Of a DNA stretch of 10,180 nucleotides, positions 1-7,466 are shown piece after piece. Below the pieces are notes generated by a model. That model had not been told where the DNA came from, did not search any database, and worked only from the letters and a program-made list of their open reading frames with translations. The stretch spans positions 1 to 10,180 of the forward strand of contig DROK01000130.1 of NCBI GenBank assembly GCA_011321895.1, given 5' to 3'. Origin of the DNA: Thermodesulfatator atlanticus. Lineage in GTDB: Bacteria; Desulfobacterota; Thermodesulfobacteria; Thermodesulfobacteriales; Thermodesulfatatoraceae. The position numbers and the translations under genes were made by a program. Each line of letters opens with the position of its first letter. The stretch's first letter is position 1.

Positions 1-1
1 T

Positions 2-370
2 TATATCGTGGACCCCAAGAAAGAACACATCGCCGTCCTTGAGGCCCGGAAGCTGGGGATCCCCATCGTGGCCATCGTGGACACCAACTGTGACCCGGAT
101 CTCATCGATTACATTATCCCCGGCAATGACGACGCCATCCGCGCCATCAAGCTGTTGACCAGCAAAATCGCCGACGCCTGTCTGGAAGGGAAGAGCCTCT
201 GGGAAGAAAAACTCCAGGCCGAAACCGACAAGGAGATAGAAGCCGAAATGCTGGAAGCCGCTGAGGCTTCCTCGGAAGAAGAGGCCGAGAAGCTCGCTGA
301 AGAAATCGTCAGCGAAGCCTTAAGCGCTACCGAATCGGAAGCAGTAACCCAGGCCGAAAACCAAGAATAA
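2..370 (+). CDS. rpsB: 30S ribosomal protein S2, C-terminal part (5' truncated by window edge)
   Basis: S2 is a small-subunit ribosomal protein that sits between head and body of the 30S and is needed for S1 binding in bacteria. The gene begins before the window; the first complete in-frame codon is at position 2. The visible 122 residues hold the conserved S2 C-terminal core: a [13 protein letters not shown] stretch, then [16 protein letters not shown] and [13 protein letters not shown], all hallmarks of the family. After this core comes a tail of roughly 60 residues made largely of Glu and Ala, probably helical and solvent-exposed. The internal GTG at position 8 is not a real start, because conserved S2 sequence continues upstream of it. 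tsf follows after 25 bases, the classic rpsB-tsf order. The identity is secure; the N-terminal part cannot be judged. Confidence 0.97.
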   Translation, partial: YIVDPKKEHIAVLEARKLGIPIVAIVDTNCDPDLIDYIIPGNDDAIRAIKLLTSKIADACLEGKSLWEEKLQAETDKEIEAEMLEAAEASSEEEAEKLAEEIVSEALSATESEAVTQAENQE

Positions 371-384
371 CCACCAAATAGCAG

Positions 385-390
385 AGGAGG
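385..390 (+). promoter_or_regulatory. Shine-Dalgarno of tsf (AGGAGG)
   Basis: AGGAGG lies five bases before the tsf ATG at 396 within the 25-base rpsB-tsf spacer. It fixes the tsf start and fits a highly expressed translation factor. No terminator or promoter is evident in the short spacer. Confidence 0.85.
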
Positions 391-395
391 GAAAA

Positions 396-998
396 ATGGC
401 GGAAGTCACCTTAGACCTGATAAAAAAGCTGCGTGAGAAGACCGCGGCAGGCTTTATGGACTGTAAAAAGGCCTTAGAAGAAGCCGGGGGCGATCTGGAA
501 AAAGCCGTTGACATCCTGCGCCAGAAAGGCCTGGCGGTGGCCGCCAAAAGGGCCGGCAAGGCCACCAAAGAAGGGGTGGTGGCGGCCTATATCCACGCTA
601 CTAAAAAGCTGGGAGCCATGGTGGAAGTAAATTGCGAGACGGATTTTGTGGCCCGTACCGAAGAGTTTCAGAAGTTTGCTTACGACCTGGCCATGCATAT
701 CGCTGCTACCAACCCCGTCTGCGTCGCCCGGGAAGACATGCCGGAAGAGATAATAAACCGCGAAAAAGAGATCTATATCGCCCAGGCCAGAGAAAGTGGC
801 AAACCGGAAAACGTAATCGAGAAGATCGTCCAGGGCAAACTGGAAAAATTCTTCAAGGAGTCCGTCCTACTGGAACAGCCCTTCGTGAAAAACCCTGACC
901 TCACCATCCAAGACCTCTTGAACGAACTTATGACCAAGACCGGAGAGCGCATTCAGATAAGGCGTTTTACCCGCTATCAGGTAGGCGAGGAAGAATAA
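396..998 (+). CDS. tsf: Elongation factor Ts (short form)
   Basis: EF-Ts is the guanine nucleotide exchange factor that regenerates EF-Tu-GTP from EF-Tu-GDP in the cytoplasm. The N-terminal UBA-like domain (about residues 5-50) carries LREKTAAGFMDCKKAL and an Ala/Gly-rich helix. The EF-Tu contact motif TDFVAR is at residues 82-87 within VEVNCETDFVARTEEF. The C-terminal part has the expected LLEQPFVKNPDLTIQDLL segment. At 200 residues it is the short form, as in Thermus and Thermotoga, compared with about 283 in E. coli; it has a single core module rather than two complete subdomains. The ATG at 396 has an ideal Shine-Dalgarno. Its TAA at 996-998 directly abuts the pyrH ATG, so the two are probably translationally coupled. 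Confidence 0.98.
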   Translation: MAEVTLDLIKKLREKTAAGFMDCKKALEEAGGDLEKAVDILRQKGLAVAAKRAGKATKEGVVAAYIHATKKLGAMVEVNCETDFVARTEEFQKFAYDLAMHIAATNPVCVAREDMPEEIINREKEIYIAQARESGKPENVIEKIVQGKLEKFFKESVLLEQPFVKNPDLTIQDLLNELMTKTGERIQIRRFTRYQVGEEE

Positions 999-1733
999 AT
1001 GTCGGAGGAGGCCCCGAAATACCGGAGAATCCTTCTCAAATTAAGCGGCGAAGCCCTGATGGGCTCCGCCGCCTATGGCATTGACCCTGCCGTCTTATCC
1101 TCACTGGCCAGAGAACTTGCCGGTCTAAAAACCTTAAACGTAGAAGTAGGCCTGGTGGTCGGCGGAGGAAATATCTTTCGTGGTCTGGCCGGAGTGGCCC
1201 AGGGTTTTGACCGGGTTCGCGCGGACCAGATGGGCATGCTGGCCACGGTGATCAACGCCATAGCCCTTGAAGAAGCCCTTAAAAAGCACGGAGTGCCCGC
1301 CAGGGTCTTTTCCGCTTACGAAATAAAAGGGGTGGTGGCTCCGGTGGCCCGGGAAGAAGTCCTTGCCCTGCTTGATAAGGGTTATTTCGTGATCTTTGCC
1401 GCCGGGACGGGAAACCCCTTTTTCACCACGGATACCGCGGCCACCTTGAGGGCCCTTGAGATCAGGGCCCAGTTAATGCTTAAGGCCACCAAGGTGGACG
1501 GAGTCTACAGTGCAGACCCTCAAAAGGACCCTGAGGCCCGAAAATATGATTATCTTTCTTACGAGGAAGTAATTTCCCGCAAGTTGAGGGTGATGGACCT
1601 TACGGCCATCGCCCTGGCACGGGACAATAACTTACCCATCCTGGTCTTCAACGTGCAGGTACCGGGCAACATAAAAAGGGCGGTTTTGGGGGACAAAGTG
1701 GGTACGCTCGTGGGAGGTGAGCGCCATGGTTAA
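999..1733 (+). CDS. pyrH: UMP kinase (uridylate kinase)
   Basis: PyrH phosphorylates UMP to UDP with ATP and is the committed entry to UTP and CTP pools. It belongs to the amino-acid-kinase fold and is unrelated to eukaryotic UMP/CMP kinases. Motifs in order: KLSGEAL at residues 14-20 (phosphate binding), GGGNIFRG at 55-62, DQMGMLAT at 76-83, GTGNPFFTTDTAA at 136-148 (nucleotide and UMP contacts) and KVDGVYSADP further on. The length of 244 residues is normal for the hexameric bacterial enzyme. The ATG immediately follows the tsf stop with no spacer, with only a weak purine-rich GCGAGGA stretch inside the tsf end, so initiation probably depends on ribosomes finishing tsf. The 3' end overlaps frr by eight bases. 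The enzyme family is usually regulated allosterically by GTP and UTP; nothing in the sequence contradicts that. Confidence 0.98.
   Translation: MSEEAPKYRRILLKLSGEALMGSAAYGIDPAVLSSLARELAGLKTLNVEVGLVVGGGNIFRGLAGVAQGFDRVRADQMGMLATVINAIALEEALKKHGVPARVFSAYEIKGVVAPVAREEVLALLDKGYFVIFAAGTGNPFFTTDTAATLRALEIRAQLMLKATKVDGVYSADPQKDPEARKYDYLSYEEVISRKLRVMDLTAIALARDNNLPILVFNVQVPGNIKRAVLGDKVGTLVGGERHG
1713..1720 (+). promoter_or_regulatory. Shine-Dalgarno deciding the frr start (GGAGGTGA)
   Basis: GGAGGTGA inside the last pyrH codons is a full match to the complement of the 16S rRNA 3' end. It lies five bases before the ATG at 1726. An in-frame GTG at 1717 falls inside this site and so cannot be the start it serves. 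This selects the 185-residue frr product, the family's usual length. Confidence 0.85.
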
Positions 1734-2283
1734 AGAACTTTTGGAAGACGCTAAACGGCGGATGGCCAAATCCGTGGAGACCTTTAAAAACGAAGTGGCC
1801 CGGGTCCGCACCGGCCGGGCCTCGGTGGCGTTGCTTGACGGCATCAAGGTCGATTATTACGGCACCCAGATGCCCCTAAACCAGATGGCCACTATCACCG
1901 TCCAGGACGCCCGGTTGATAGTGGTCCAACCCTGGGACGTTTCCGCTATCTCCGCCATCGAGAAGGCCATCCAGAGGGCCGAACTTGGTCTTAACCCGGT
2001 AAACGACGGTAAGATTATCCGCATCTCAGTACCACCCCTTACCGAAGAGCGGCGGAAGGAACTGGTCAAGATGGTGCGCAAGATGGCAGAAGAAGCCCGG
2101 GTGGCGGTACGCAACGTAAGACGGGATATCTTGAACGATTTAAAAGACCTCAAGAAAGAAGGAGAAATTTCCGAAGACGATTTCTACCGGGCCCAGGAGC
2201 AACTCCAGAAAATTACCGACGAATATATCGGCAAAATAGACGATATTTTGGCCCAGAAAGAAAAGGACATAATGACCGTTTAG
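1726..2283 (+). CDS. frr: Ribosome recycling factor
   Basis: RRF acts with EF-G to split post-termination ribosomes so that subunits can be reused. The protein is 185 residues, the family's usual length, and begins MVKELLEDAKRRM. Domain I helices flank a small beta domain (about residues 30-105) that contains VRTGRAS (27-33), GIKVDYYG and the QDARLIVVQPWD segment. The C-terminal helices carry the PLTEERRKELVKMVRK stretch and the basic-acidic coiled segment expected of the three-helix bundle. The ATG at 1726 is preferred over an in-frame GTG at 1717 because the perfect Shine-Dalgarno overlaps that GTG. The first eight bases overlap pyrH, and the TAG stop is immediately followed by the uppS ATG. 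Confidence in identity is very high. Confidence 0.98.
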   Translation: MVKELLEDAKRRMAKSVETFKNEVARVRTGRASVALLDGIKVDYYGTQMPLNQMATITVQDARLIVVQPWDVSAISAIEKAIQRAELGLNPVNDGKIIRISVPPLTEERRKELVKMVRKMAEEARVAVRNVRRDILNDLKDLKKEGEISEDDFYRAQEQLQKITDEYIGKIDDILAQKEKDIMTV

Positions 2284-3021
2284 ATGTTGGAAGGGCTTGA
2301 CCCGGAGAAGATCCCCGCCCACGTGGCCATTATTATGGACGGTAACGGCCGCTGGGCCAAAGCCCGGCGCTTACCCCGCGTTATGGGCCACCGCGAGGGG
2401 ATGAAATCCGTCCGGGCCGTGGTGGAAACGGCCCGCAAGATAGGTATCAAGGTCCTCACTCTCTACGCCTTCTCCAAAGAGAACTGGCAACGGCCCCAGG
2501 ATGAGGTCTCTTTTCTCATGCGTTTGCTCGCGGAATACCTCCAAAAAGAAGTGGATGAACTCCACCAAAAAGACATCCAGATCAGGGCCATTGGAGAAAT
2601 TGAACTCCTGCCCAAAGAAGTCTACGAGCTCCTGGTCCAGGCCATCAAAAAAACCTCCCAGAACCAGGGGATGATCCTCAACCTGGCCTTAAGTTACGGG
2701 GGGCGGGCTGAAATCGCCCACGCCGCCCGGGAGATAGCCAGGGCCTGTCTGGCGGGAAAACTGAAAATCGAAGAGGTCGACGAAGCGCTCTTTGCCTCCT
2801 ATCTCTATACCAAAGACCTGCCTGACCCGGACCTCCTTATTCGGACGAGCGGGGAACTCCGCCTCTCCAATTTTTTACTCTACCAATGTGCTTACACTGA
2901 ACTCTATTTCACCCCCACGCTGTGGCCGGATTTTCGCGAAAAGGAGTTCCTGGAAGCCTTGAAAGATTATCAGCGGAGGGAAAGACGTTTCGGAAAGCTT
3001 AGCGAACAATTAAAGTCCTGA
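2284..3021 (+). CDS. uppS: Isoprenyl transferase (undecaprenyl diphosphate synthase)
   Basis: This cis-prenyltransferase adds isopentenyl diphosphate units to farnesyl diphosphate, making the C55 carrier lipid precursor for peptidoglycan and other envelope polymers. Near the N-terminus is HVAIIMDGNGRWAKAR with Asp19, equivalent to the catalytic Mg-binding Asp26 of E. coli. Next come GHREGMKSV and TLYAFSKENWQRP. Toward the C-terminus are the diphosphate-binding IRTSGELRLSNFLLYQ and AYTELYF segments and LWPDF. In FLLYQ a Tyr replaces the Trp seen in E. coli, a conservative change. The length of 245 residues is normal. The ATG abuts the frr stop with no good Shine-Dalgarno in the frr end, so reinitiation or coupling is likely. 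Product chain length (C55 or other) cannot be read from sequence alone. Confidence 0.97.
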   Translation: MLEGLDPEKIPAHVAIIMDGNGRWAKARRLPRVMGHREGMKSVRAVVETARKIGIKVLTLYAFSKENWQRPQDEVSFLMRLLAEYLQKEVDELHQKDIQIRAIGEIELLPKEVYELLVQAIKKTSQNQGMILNLALSYGGRAEIAHAAREIARACLAGKLKIEEVDEALFASYLYTKDLPDPDLLIRTSGELRLSNFLLYQCAYTELYFTPTLWPDFREKEFLEALKDYQRRERRFGKLSEQLKS

Positions 3022-3025
3022 AATA

Positions 3026-3802
3026 ATGCACGCCGCCCGTATTTTAACCGCCCTTTTACTGCTTCCCCTGGTCTTATTCCTTATCTTAAAAGGCTCATCC
3101 ACCCTGCTCCTCATCACAGTGGGCGGCTGTTCCCTCCTGGGGTGGCACGAAATGGCCCGTATGGCTAAGCTACCCGGGCCTGTCTTTGTGGCTGGCGCCC
3201 TGGCCCTTTCCCTGGGCTACGCCGCTCAACAGACCGAGCCCGGGCTCTGGGCAGGGCTCTTTTTCTTTTTGTGTTTTTATCTCAAAAACTACGATCCCCA
3301 AAAAACACTTAAACAACTGTGTCTGGCCTTTGCCGGTTACACGTACGTATTTCTGGGCTTTATACACCTCTATTTCCTGACCACCCTGCCGCAAGGCAGA
3401 TTCTGGCTCCTTTTCCTGATGGCCTGCGTCTTCGGGACGGATACCGGGGCCTTTTACGCGGGAAAGACCTTGGGCAAGCACCGCCTCATCCCCCGCGTAA
3501 GCCCTAAAAAAACCTGGGAAGGAGCGGTAGGGGGCACCCTGCTCGGGACGGCGCTGGGGCTCCTGTGGGGTTATTACGCCGATTTAGCAGGGACGGGGTT
3601 TTTACTGGCGGAAGCCTTATCATTATCGTTGATAGGCCAGCTGGGGGATCTGCTTGAATCTATCTTTAAGAGGGGTTTGGGGGTCAAGGATTCGGGTAGC
3701 CTCCTGCCGGGACATGGTGGTATTCTTGATCGTACCGACGCCCTGATCTTTGCCGCCCCGTTTCTTTACTGGGGCCTGGTGTTGAAGGACTATGTCTTCT
3801 AA
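3026..3802 (+). CDS. cdsA: Phosphatidate cytidylyltransferase (CDP-diacylglycerol synthase)
   Basis: CdsA is an integral membrane enzyme that converts phosphatidic acid and CTP to CDP-diacylglycerol, the precursor of the major phospholipids. The 258-residue protein is hydrophobic, with about seven or eight likely membrane segments beginning at the N-terminus (LLLLPLVLFLIL). Conserved elements are FGTDTGAFYAGKTLGKH, the following VSPKKTWEGAVGG, and the C-terminal family signature at about residues 212-240, with SIFKR, GVKDSG, LPGHGG and LDRTDAL. The acidic residues of this signature bind catalytic metal in the family. It starts four bases after uppS and overlaps dxr by 11 bases. The uppS-cdsA pairing is conserved across bacteria. 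Lipid chemistry in a thermophile might be unusual, but the enzyme itself looks standard. Confidence 0.97.
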   Translation: MHAARILTALLLLPLVLFLILKGSSTLLLITVGGCSLLGWHEMARMAKLPGPVFVAGALALSLGYAAQQTEPGLWAGLFFFLCFYLKNYDPQKTLKQLCLAFAGYTYVFLGFIHLYFLTTLPQGRFWLLFLMACVFGTDTGAFYAGKTLGKHRLIPRVSPKKTWEGAVGGTLLGTALGLLWGYYADLAGTGFLLAEALSLSLIGQLGDLLESIFKRGLGVKDSGSLLPGHGGILDRTDALIFAAPFLYWGLVLKDYVF

Positions 3803-4967
3803 AAAGGCCAAAAAGATTTCTATTCTGGGTTCCACGGGCTCCATAGGCCGTAATACGCTAGACGTCATCTCCCGTTTTCCGGATCGATTTCAGGTAATCG
3901 CCCTGGCCGCCGGGGAAAACATAAACCTCTTGGCAGAACAGGCCTGGAAATTTAAGCCCCGGCTCATCTCCTGCAAAAACGAAAACCTGGCCCAGAAATT
4001 AAAAGAGTTGGCCCCTCCGGAGGTTGAAATCCTTTACGGAAGAGAAGGGGCCGTCGCCTGTGCGGTACACCCGGAGGTGGAGCTGGTGGTTTCCGCCCTG
4101 GTCGGGGCCATCGGGCTCCTGCCCACCTATGAGGCCGTAAGACAGGGCAAAGACGTGGCCCTGGCCAACAAAGAGACCCTGGTCATGGCTGGGCCTTTGG
4201 TAAAGGCGGAGGCTAAGAGGCAAGGGGTCAAATTCCTCCCGGTGGATAGCGAACACTCGGCCATTTTTCAGGCCTTAAAGGCGGGCCGTAAGGAAGAAGT
4301 CTCCCGTCTGATCCTTACGGCCTCAGGAGGGCCCTTCCGGGACCGGGCCAAGGAAGAGCTGGCCCGGGTGACGGTAGAGGAAGCCTTAAAACACCCCAAC
4401 TGGCAGATGGGGGCCAAAATCACCATTGATTCTGCCACCCTGATGAACAAGGGGCTTGAGGTAATCGAGGCCCACTTTCTCTTTGATATTCCTCCTGAAA
4501 AAATAGAAGTAAAAATCCATCCCCAAAGCATCGTCCATTCCCTGGTGGAGTTTATTGACGGCTCGGTGATAGCCCACCTGGGCATCCCTGATATGCGTAT
4601 TCCCATAGCTTACGCCCTCTCCTATCCCGAAAGGCTCCCCCTGGGGCTGCCTCCCCTTGATCTGGTAGCGGCCTCTCCCCTTACCTTTGAAGAACCGGAT
4701 CTGGAAAAATTCCCCTGTCTAAAACTGGCTTACCAGGTGTTGGCAGAAGGAGGTACGGCGCCGGCCATATTAAACGCCGCCAACGAGGTGGCGGTGGAAG
4801 CCTTCCTCTCAGGTCGCCTCCGTTTTGACCTCATCCCCTCTTTGGTGGAAGAAACCCTGGCTGCCTGCCCGAAAAAAGAAATTAACTCATTGGAAGACGT
4901 CCTCGAAGCCGATATACTCGCAAGGATCAAAGCCCAAGAAATTGCAGACCGACTGGAGAAGATTTGA
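3792..4967 (+). CDS. dxr: 1-deoxy-D-xylulose 5-phosphate reductoisomerase
   Basis: Dxr (IspC) rearranges and reduces DXP to 2-C-methyl-D-erythritol 4-phosphate with NADPH, the first committed step of the MEP isoprenoid pathway. Seen in order: the NADPH-binding GSTGSIG at residues 13-19; ANKETLVMAG near residue 125; PVDSEHSA with metal ligands Asp152 and Glu154; TASGGPFRD; and HPNWQMGAKITIDSATLMNKGLE (stated in parts: HPNWQMG, then DSATLMNKGLE) with Glu223 as the third metal ligand. HPQSIVHSLVEF and GIPDMRIPIAYAL follow. The length of 391 residues is typical. The ATG lies 11 bases inside the cdsA end with a closely spaced AAGGA. The presence of Dxr shows that this organism makes isoprenoids by the MEP route, feeding UppS encoded two genes upstream. 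Confidence 0.98.
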   Translation: MSSKKAKKISILGSTGSIGRNTLDVISRFPDRFQVIALAAGENINLLAEQAWKFKPRLISCKNENLAQKLKELAPPEVEILYGREGAVACAVHPEVELVVSALVGAIGLLPTYEAVRQGKDVALANKETLVMAGPLVKAEAKRQGVKFLPVDSEHSAIFQALKAGRKEEVSRLILTASGGPFRDRAKEELARVTVEEALKHPNWQMGAKITIDSATLMNKGLEVIEAHFLFDIPPEKIEVKIHPQSIVHSLVEFIDGSVIAHLGIPDMRIPIAYALSYPERLPLGLPPLDLVAASPLTFEEPDLEKFPCLKLAYQVLAEGGTAPAILNAANEVAVEAFLSGRLRFDLIPSLVEETLAACPKKEINSLEDVLEADILARIKAQEIADRLEKI

Positions 4968-6034
4968 TGTATACCGTTTTAGCCGTAATCGTCGTCTTAG
5001 GGGTGCTCATCTTTTTCCACGAATTGGGCCATTTCTTGATGGCCCGTCTGGTTGGGGTAAGGGTCCTTAAGTTTTCCTTGGGTTTTGGCCCCAAACTGGT
5101 GGGTTTTAAACGGGGGCACACCGAATATATCCTCTCCGCCATTCCTCTAGGAGGATACGTAAAACTCCTGGGAGAAAACCCGGGGGAAAGGCTAAGCCCT
5201 GAGGAAATACCCTACTCTTTCTCCCACCGCCCTTTGAGGGACAAGGCCCTGATCGTATTGGCCGGGCCTCTGGCCAACTTTGTCCTGGCGTGGTTCTTTT
5301 TCGTCCTGGTCTTTGTCTTTCAGGGAAAACCCGTCTATTTGCCGGAAGTGGGAAAGGTCTTGCCTGACAGTCCTGCGGCCCAGGCCGGCCTTAAGCCCGG
5401 GGACCTGATCGTAGCGGTTAACGGCCAGCCCATCTCAAGCTGGCAGGAGCTAAACGCCCTTATCAAAAAAAGTGCCGGGCGACCGCTAAAGCTGACCATT
5501 AAACGCGGCCAGGAAAAGCTCGTGGTCACGGTGACCCCTCAGCTTAGGGAAGTGAAAAACATCTTCGGTGAGACCATCAAAACCCCCTTGATCGGTATCA
5601 TGTCGGCGGGCAAGGCCCGGTTCGTAAAGACCGATCCCGTAAAGGCCCTGGCCGAGGCCTTCCTCATGGTGCTTGCCATGATCAAACTCACAGTGGTTTC
5701 GGTTATCAAGCTGGTGGAACGGGTTCTACCCCTTTCCACCCTGGGAGGGCCTATCTTTATCGCCAAACTGGCCGGTGAACAGGCCCAGGCCGGACTCTGG
5801 CCACTGGTATCCTTTATGGCGGTACTTTCGGTAAACCTCGGGGTCCTTAACCTCCTCCCCATCCCTATGCTGGACGGCGGGCACCTCTTCCTTTACGCTA
5901 TCGAGGGCCTGCGGGGCAAACCCATTCCCGAAAAGACCAAAGAATTCGTCATGAAGCTGGGGCTGGCCCTCTTGATCGTCCTGATGATAGTGGTCTTTTA
6001 CAACGATATCCTGCGCCTTTTGGGGAAAAGCTAA
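4967..6034 (+). CDS. rseP: RseP-type site-2 intramembrane zinc metalloprotease
   Basis: This is a membrane metalloprotease of the S2P family, which cuts transmembrane substrates such as anti-sigma factors and remnant signal peptides. The zinc-binding HELGH is at residues 18-22 inside the first membrane helix. A second helix spans about 93-118. A single PDZ domain (about 122-192) contains SPAAQAGLKPGDLIVAVNG. The third conserved motif, NLLPIPMLDGGH, has LDG at 302-304 and is followed by a last helix. At 355 residues it has one PDZ domain, whereas E. coli RseP has two in about 450 residues. The ATG at 4967 shares its A with the dxr TGA and has GGAG eight bases upstream; a TTG one codon earlier is less likely. 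No anti-sigma factor gene is visible here, so its substrate is unknown. It ends the rightward operon. Confidence 0.95.
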   Translation: MYTVLAVIVVLGVLIFFHELGHFLMARLVGVRVLKFSLGFGPKLVGFKRGHTEYILSAIPLGGYVKLLGENPGERLSPEEIPYSFSHRPLRDKALIVLAGPLANFVLAWFFFVLVFVFQGKPVYLPEVGKVLPDSPAAQAGLKPGDLIVAVNGQPISSWQELNALIKKSAGRPLKLTIKRGQEKLVVTVTPQLREVKNIFGETIKTPLIGIMSAGKARFVKTDPVKALAEAFLMVLAMIKLTVVSVIKLVERVLPLSTLGGPIFIAKLAGEQAQAGLWPLVSFMAVLSVNLGVLNLLPIPMLDGGHLFLYAIEGLRGKPIPEKTKEFVMKLGLALLIVLMIVVFYNDILRLLGKS

Positions 6035-6035
6035 A

Positions 6036-6725
6036 CTAAAAACGGGGACGGGAAAGGATTTTGGCCAAAAACCCGGCCGCCTCTTCCACCAGGGAGGCAG
6101 GGATTTCATCCTTTATGGTGGGTAGCAAAAGCACGTTTTCCACCCCGGCCAGACGCTTGATGTCTGCAAGGCTCCTTTGGGCCAGGAATTCGTCCTCGGC
6201 AAAATGGAGGTTATAAAGGAGGCCGGCTACGTATAGTCCGCGCTGTTTTAGGGCCTTAAGGGTGAGGACCGTATGGTTAATGGTGCCCAGACGGGCCGCT
6301 GAGACCACGAAGACCGGGACCATGACCAGGTTAATAAAGTCATAGATGGTATACGCGGCGGTCAAAGGTACGTAAAGTCCTCCGGCCCCCTCGGTAAGCA
6401 CTACGTCATAATCTTGTTCGAGGATTTTTAGGGTTTCTTTCAGGTGAAGGACATCAATCTCCTGGCCCTCAAGGGCTGCGGCGGTCTCCGGGGCGGCGGG
6501 ATAGGCAAAAATATAAGGGCAGGTTAAGGCCAAAAGCTCCGGGGGATCGACAGGAAGGCCGGCCAGCTTGCGGTGGAGCAGGAGGTCTTCCGGCTCCCTG
6601 GCCCCGGTCTGGACCAGTTTCTGGGTGATGACCTTTTGGCCGAGGGCAGAAAAGGCCCGGGCCAAGACCGCCGTGGCGTAGGTTTTGCCTATGCCAGTAT
6701 CCGTGCCGGTAACGAAAAAGATCAT
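6036..6725 (-). CDS. bioD: Dethiobiotin synthetase
   Basis: BioD uses ATP and CO2 to close the ureido ring of 7,8-diaminopelargonate, giving dethiobiotin. The 229-residue protein opens with FFVTGTDTGIGKT, whose P-loop is at residues 7-15. Lys36 in QKLVQTG corresponds to the substrate-contacting Lys37 of E. coli, Asp47 to its Mg-binding Asp, and EGAGG is at 112-116. GTINHTVLTLKAL matches the conserved helix of the family. Two oddities are visible: the usual K-P-V after strand 2 is K-L-V, and the segment usually written S-P-H is A-P-E (residues 78-80). The core catalytic set is intact, so it is probably active. The ATG overlaps the bioC stop by four bases. Its TAG lies one base from the convergent rseP stop. 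Family members involved in other CO2-ligase-like reactions exist, but the bioC neighbour supports biotin. Confidence 0.95.
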   Translation of the reverse strand: MIFFVTGTDTGIGKTYATAVLARAFSALGQKVITQKLVQTGAREPEDLLLHRKLAGLPVDPPELLALTCPYIFAYPAAPETAAALEGQEIDVLHLKETLKILEQDYDVVLTEGAGGLYVPLTAAYTIYDFINLVMVPVFVVSAARLGTINHTVLTLKALKQRGLYVAGLLYNLHFAEDEFLAQRSLADIKRLAGVENVLLLPTIKDEIPASLVEEAAGFLAKILSRPRF

Positions 6726-7450
6726 CGTTGCCAGACTATCAGAATGGGCTCAAAGGTCAAAGGGAATCCCGCCGGAGTCTTGAGGCTTTCGTATGCCATC
6801 TCCCACCTTTTAATCTCTTTGGGCGACCAGTGGGGCTTTAAAAAGCCCATGGCCCCGGTATGGCGCACGTGCTTTAGGATCTCCCTGGGCGAAGGGAAAT
6901 AAAGGACCCGCTGCCAGCTAAGGGCCTTTATCTCCTTCATAAAAGCGGGCTTCATGGCCCTTATCTCATTTAGAGCGTTCAGCCCGGGAGGTCTTTCTTT
7001 ACGGCCAAATTCCTTCATGGTGGCCGGACCAAAGGTAGTGAAGGCCAGGAGCCCTCCGGGTTTTAAAAGACCGGCCAGGGTCACGAAGGCCTTTTGCGGG
7101 TTTAAAAACCACTGAAACACCGCGTTTGCCAGGATAAAATCAAAACTTTCGGGTTTAAAAGGGGGATTTTCCCCGTCTGCCACCACGAAAGGGAGGGGAC
7201 GCAAGTATTTTGCGCAGGCGGGTGTCAGATCCAGGGTGATGAGGAAGGCGGGTCTCTTGCGGGCTAAAAGTCTTCTGGTAAAAAGCCCGGTCCCCGCCCC
7301 TATCTCAAGGACATACTTTCTTTCAAAACAATAGGGTGAGAGGGCTTGGAGCAGGGCCTCGGCCATCTCGGCCTGGATGACGGCCTCGCGGTCGTAGACG
7401 GCAAGGGCCCTGGCGAACCGGCGACTGAGAAGGACTTTCGGGTGGGTCAT
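6722..7450 (-). CDS. bioC: Malonyl-[ACP] O-methyltransferase (biotin synthesis)
   Basis: BioC is a SAM-dependent methyltransferase that caps malonyl-ACP as its methyl ester, so that fatty acid synthase can build the pimeloyl chain of biotin. Near the N-terminus is the BioC-typical RFARALAVYDREAVIQ stretch. The SAM motif I VLEIGAGTG is at residues 47-55, LDL at 73-75, and NAVFQWF at 109-115. LLKPGG followed by FTTFGPATMKE (about 128-147) is characteristic of BioC and sets it apart from generic class I methyltransferases. The length of 242 residues is normal. A stop codon lies two codons upstream, so the ATG at 7450 is the only sensible start even though no clear Shine-Dalgarno precedes it. It follows selB by 16 bases and overlaps bioD by four. 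A pimeloyl-ACP methyl ester esterase (BioH, BioG or similar) must be encoded elsewhere. Confidence 0.93.
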   Translation of the reverse strand: MTHPKVLLSRRFARALAVYDREAVIQAEMAEALLQALSPYCFERKYVLEIGAGTGLFTRRLLARKRPAFLITLDLTPACAKYLRPLPFVVADGENPPFKPESFDFILANAVFQWFLNPQKAFVTLAGLLKPGGLLAFTTFGPATMKEFGRKERPPGLNALNEIRAMKPAFMKEIKALSWQRVLYFPSPREILKHVRHTGAMGFLKPHWSPKEIKRWEMAYESLKTPAGFPLTFEPILIVWQR

Positions 7451-7466
7451 AATCTAGTAAAACGGC

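Noticed and set aside
1717..1725. GTG at 1717 as the start of frr
   Set aside because: It lies within the GGAGGTGA Shine-Dalgarno that serves the ATG at 1726, and that ATG gives the normal 185-residue RRF.
5726..6109. A 127-codon leftward ORF crossing the rseP-bioD junction
   Set aside because: It is antisense to conserved rseP sequence and overlaps the bioD end in another frame; no domain is recognisable.
6059..6110. TTTTGGCCAAAA and the GCCTC/GAGGC stem as a terminator for rseP
   Set aside because: Neither is followed by a T-run, and both lie within the coding sequence of bioD.
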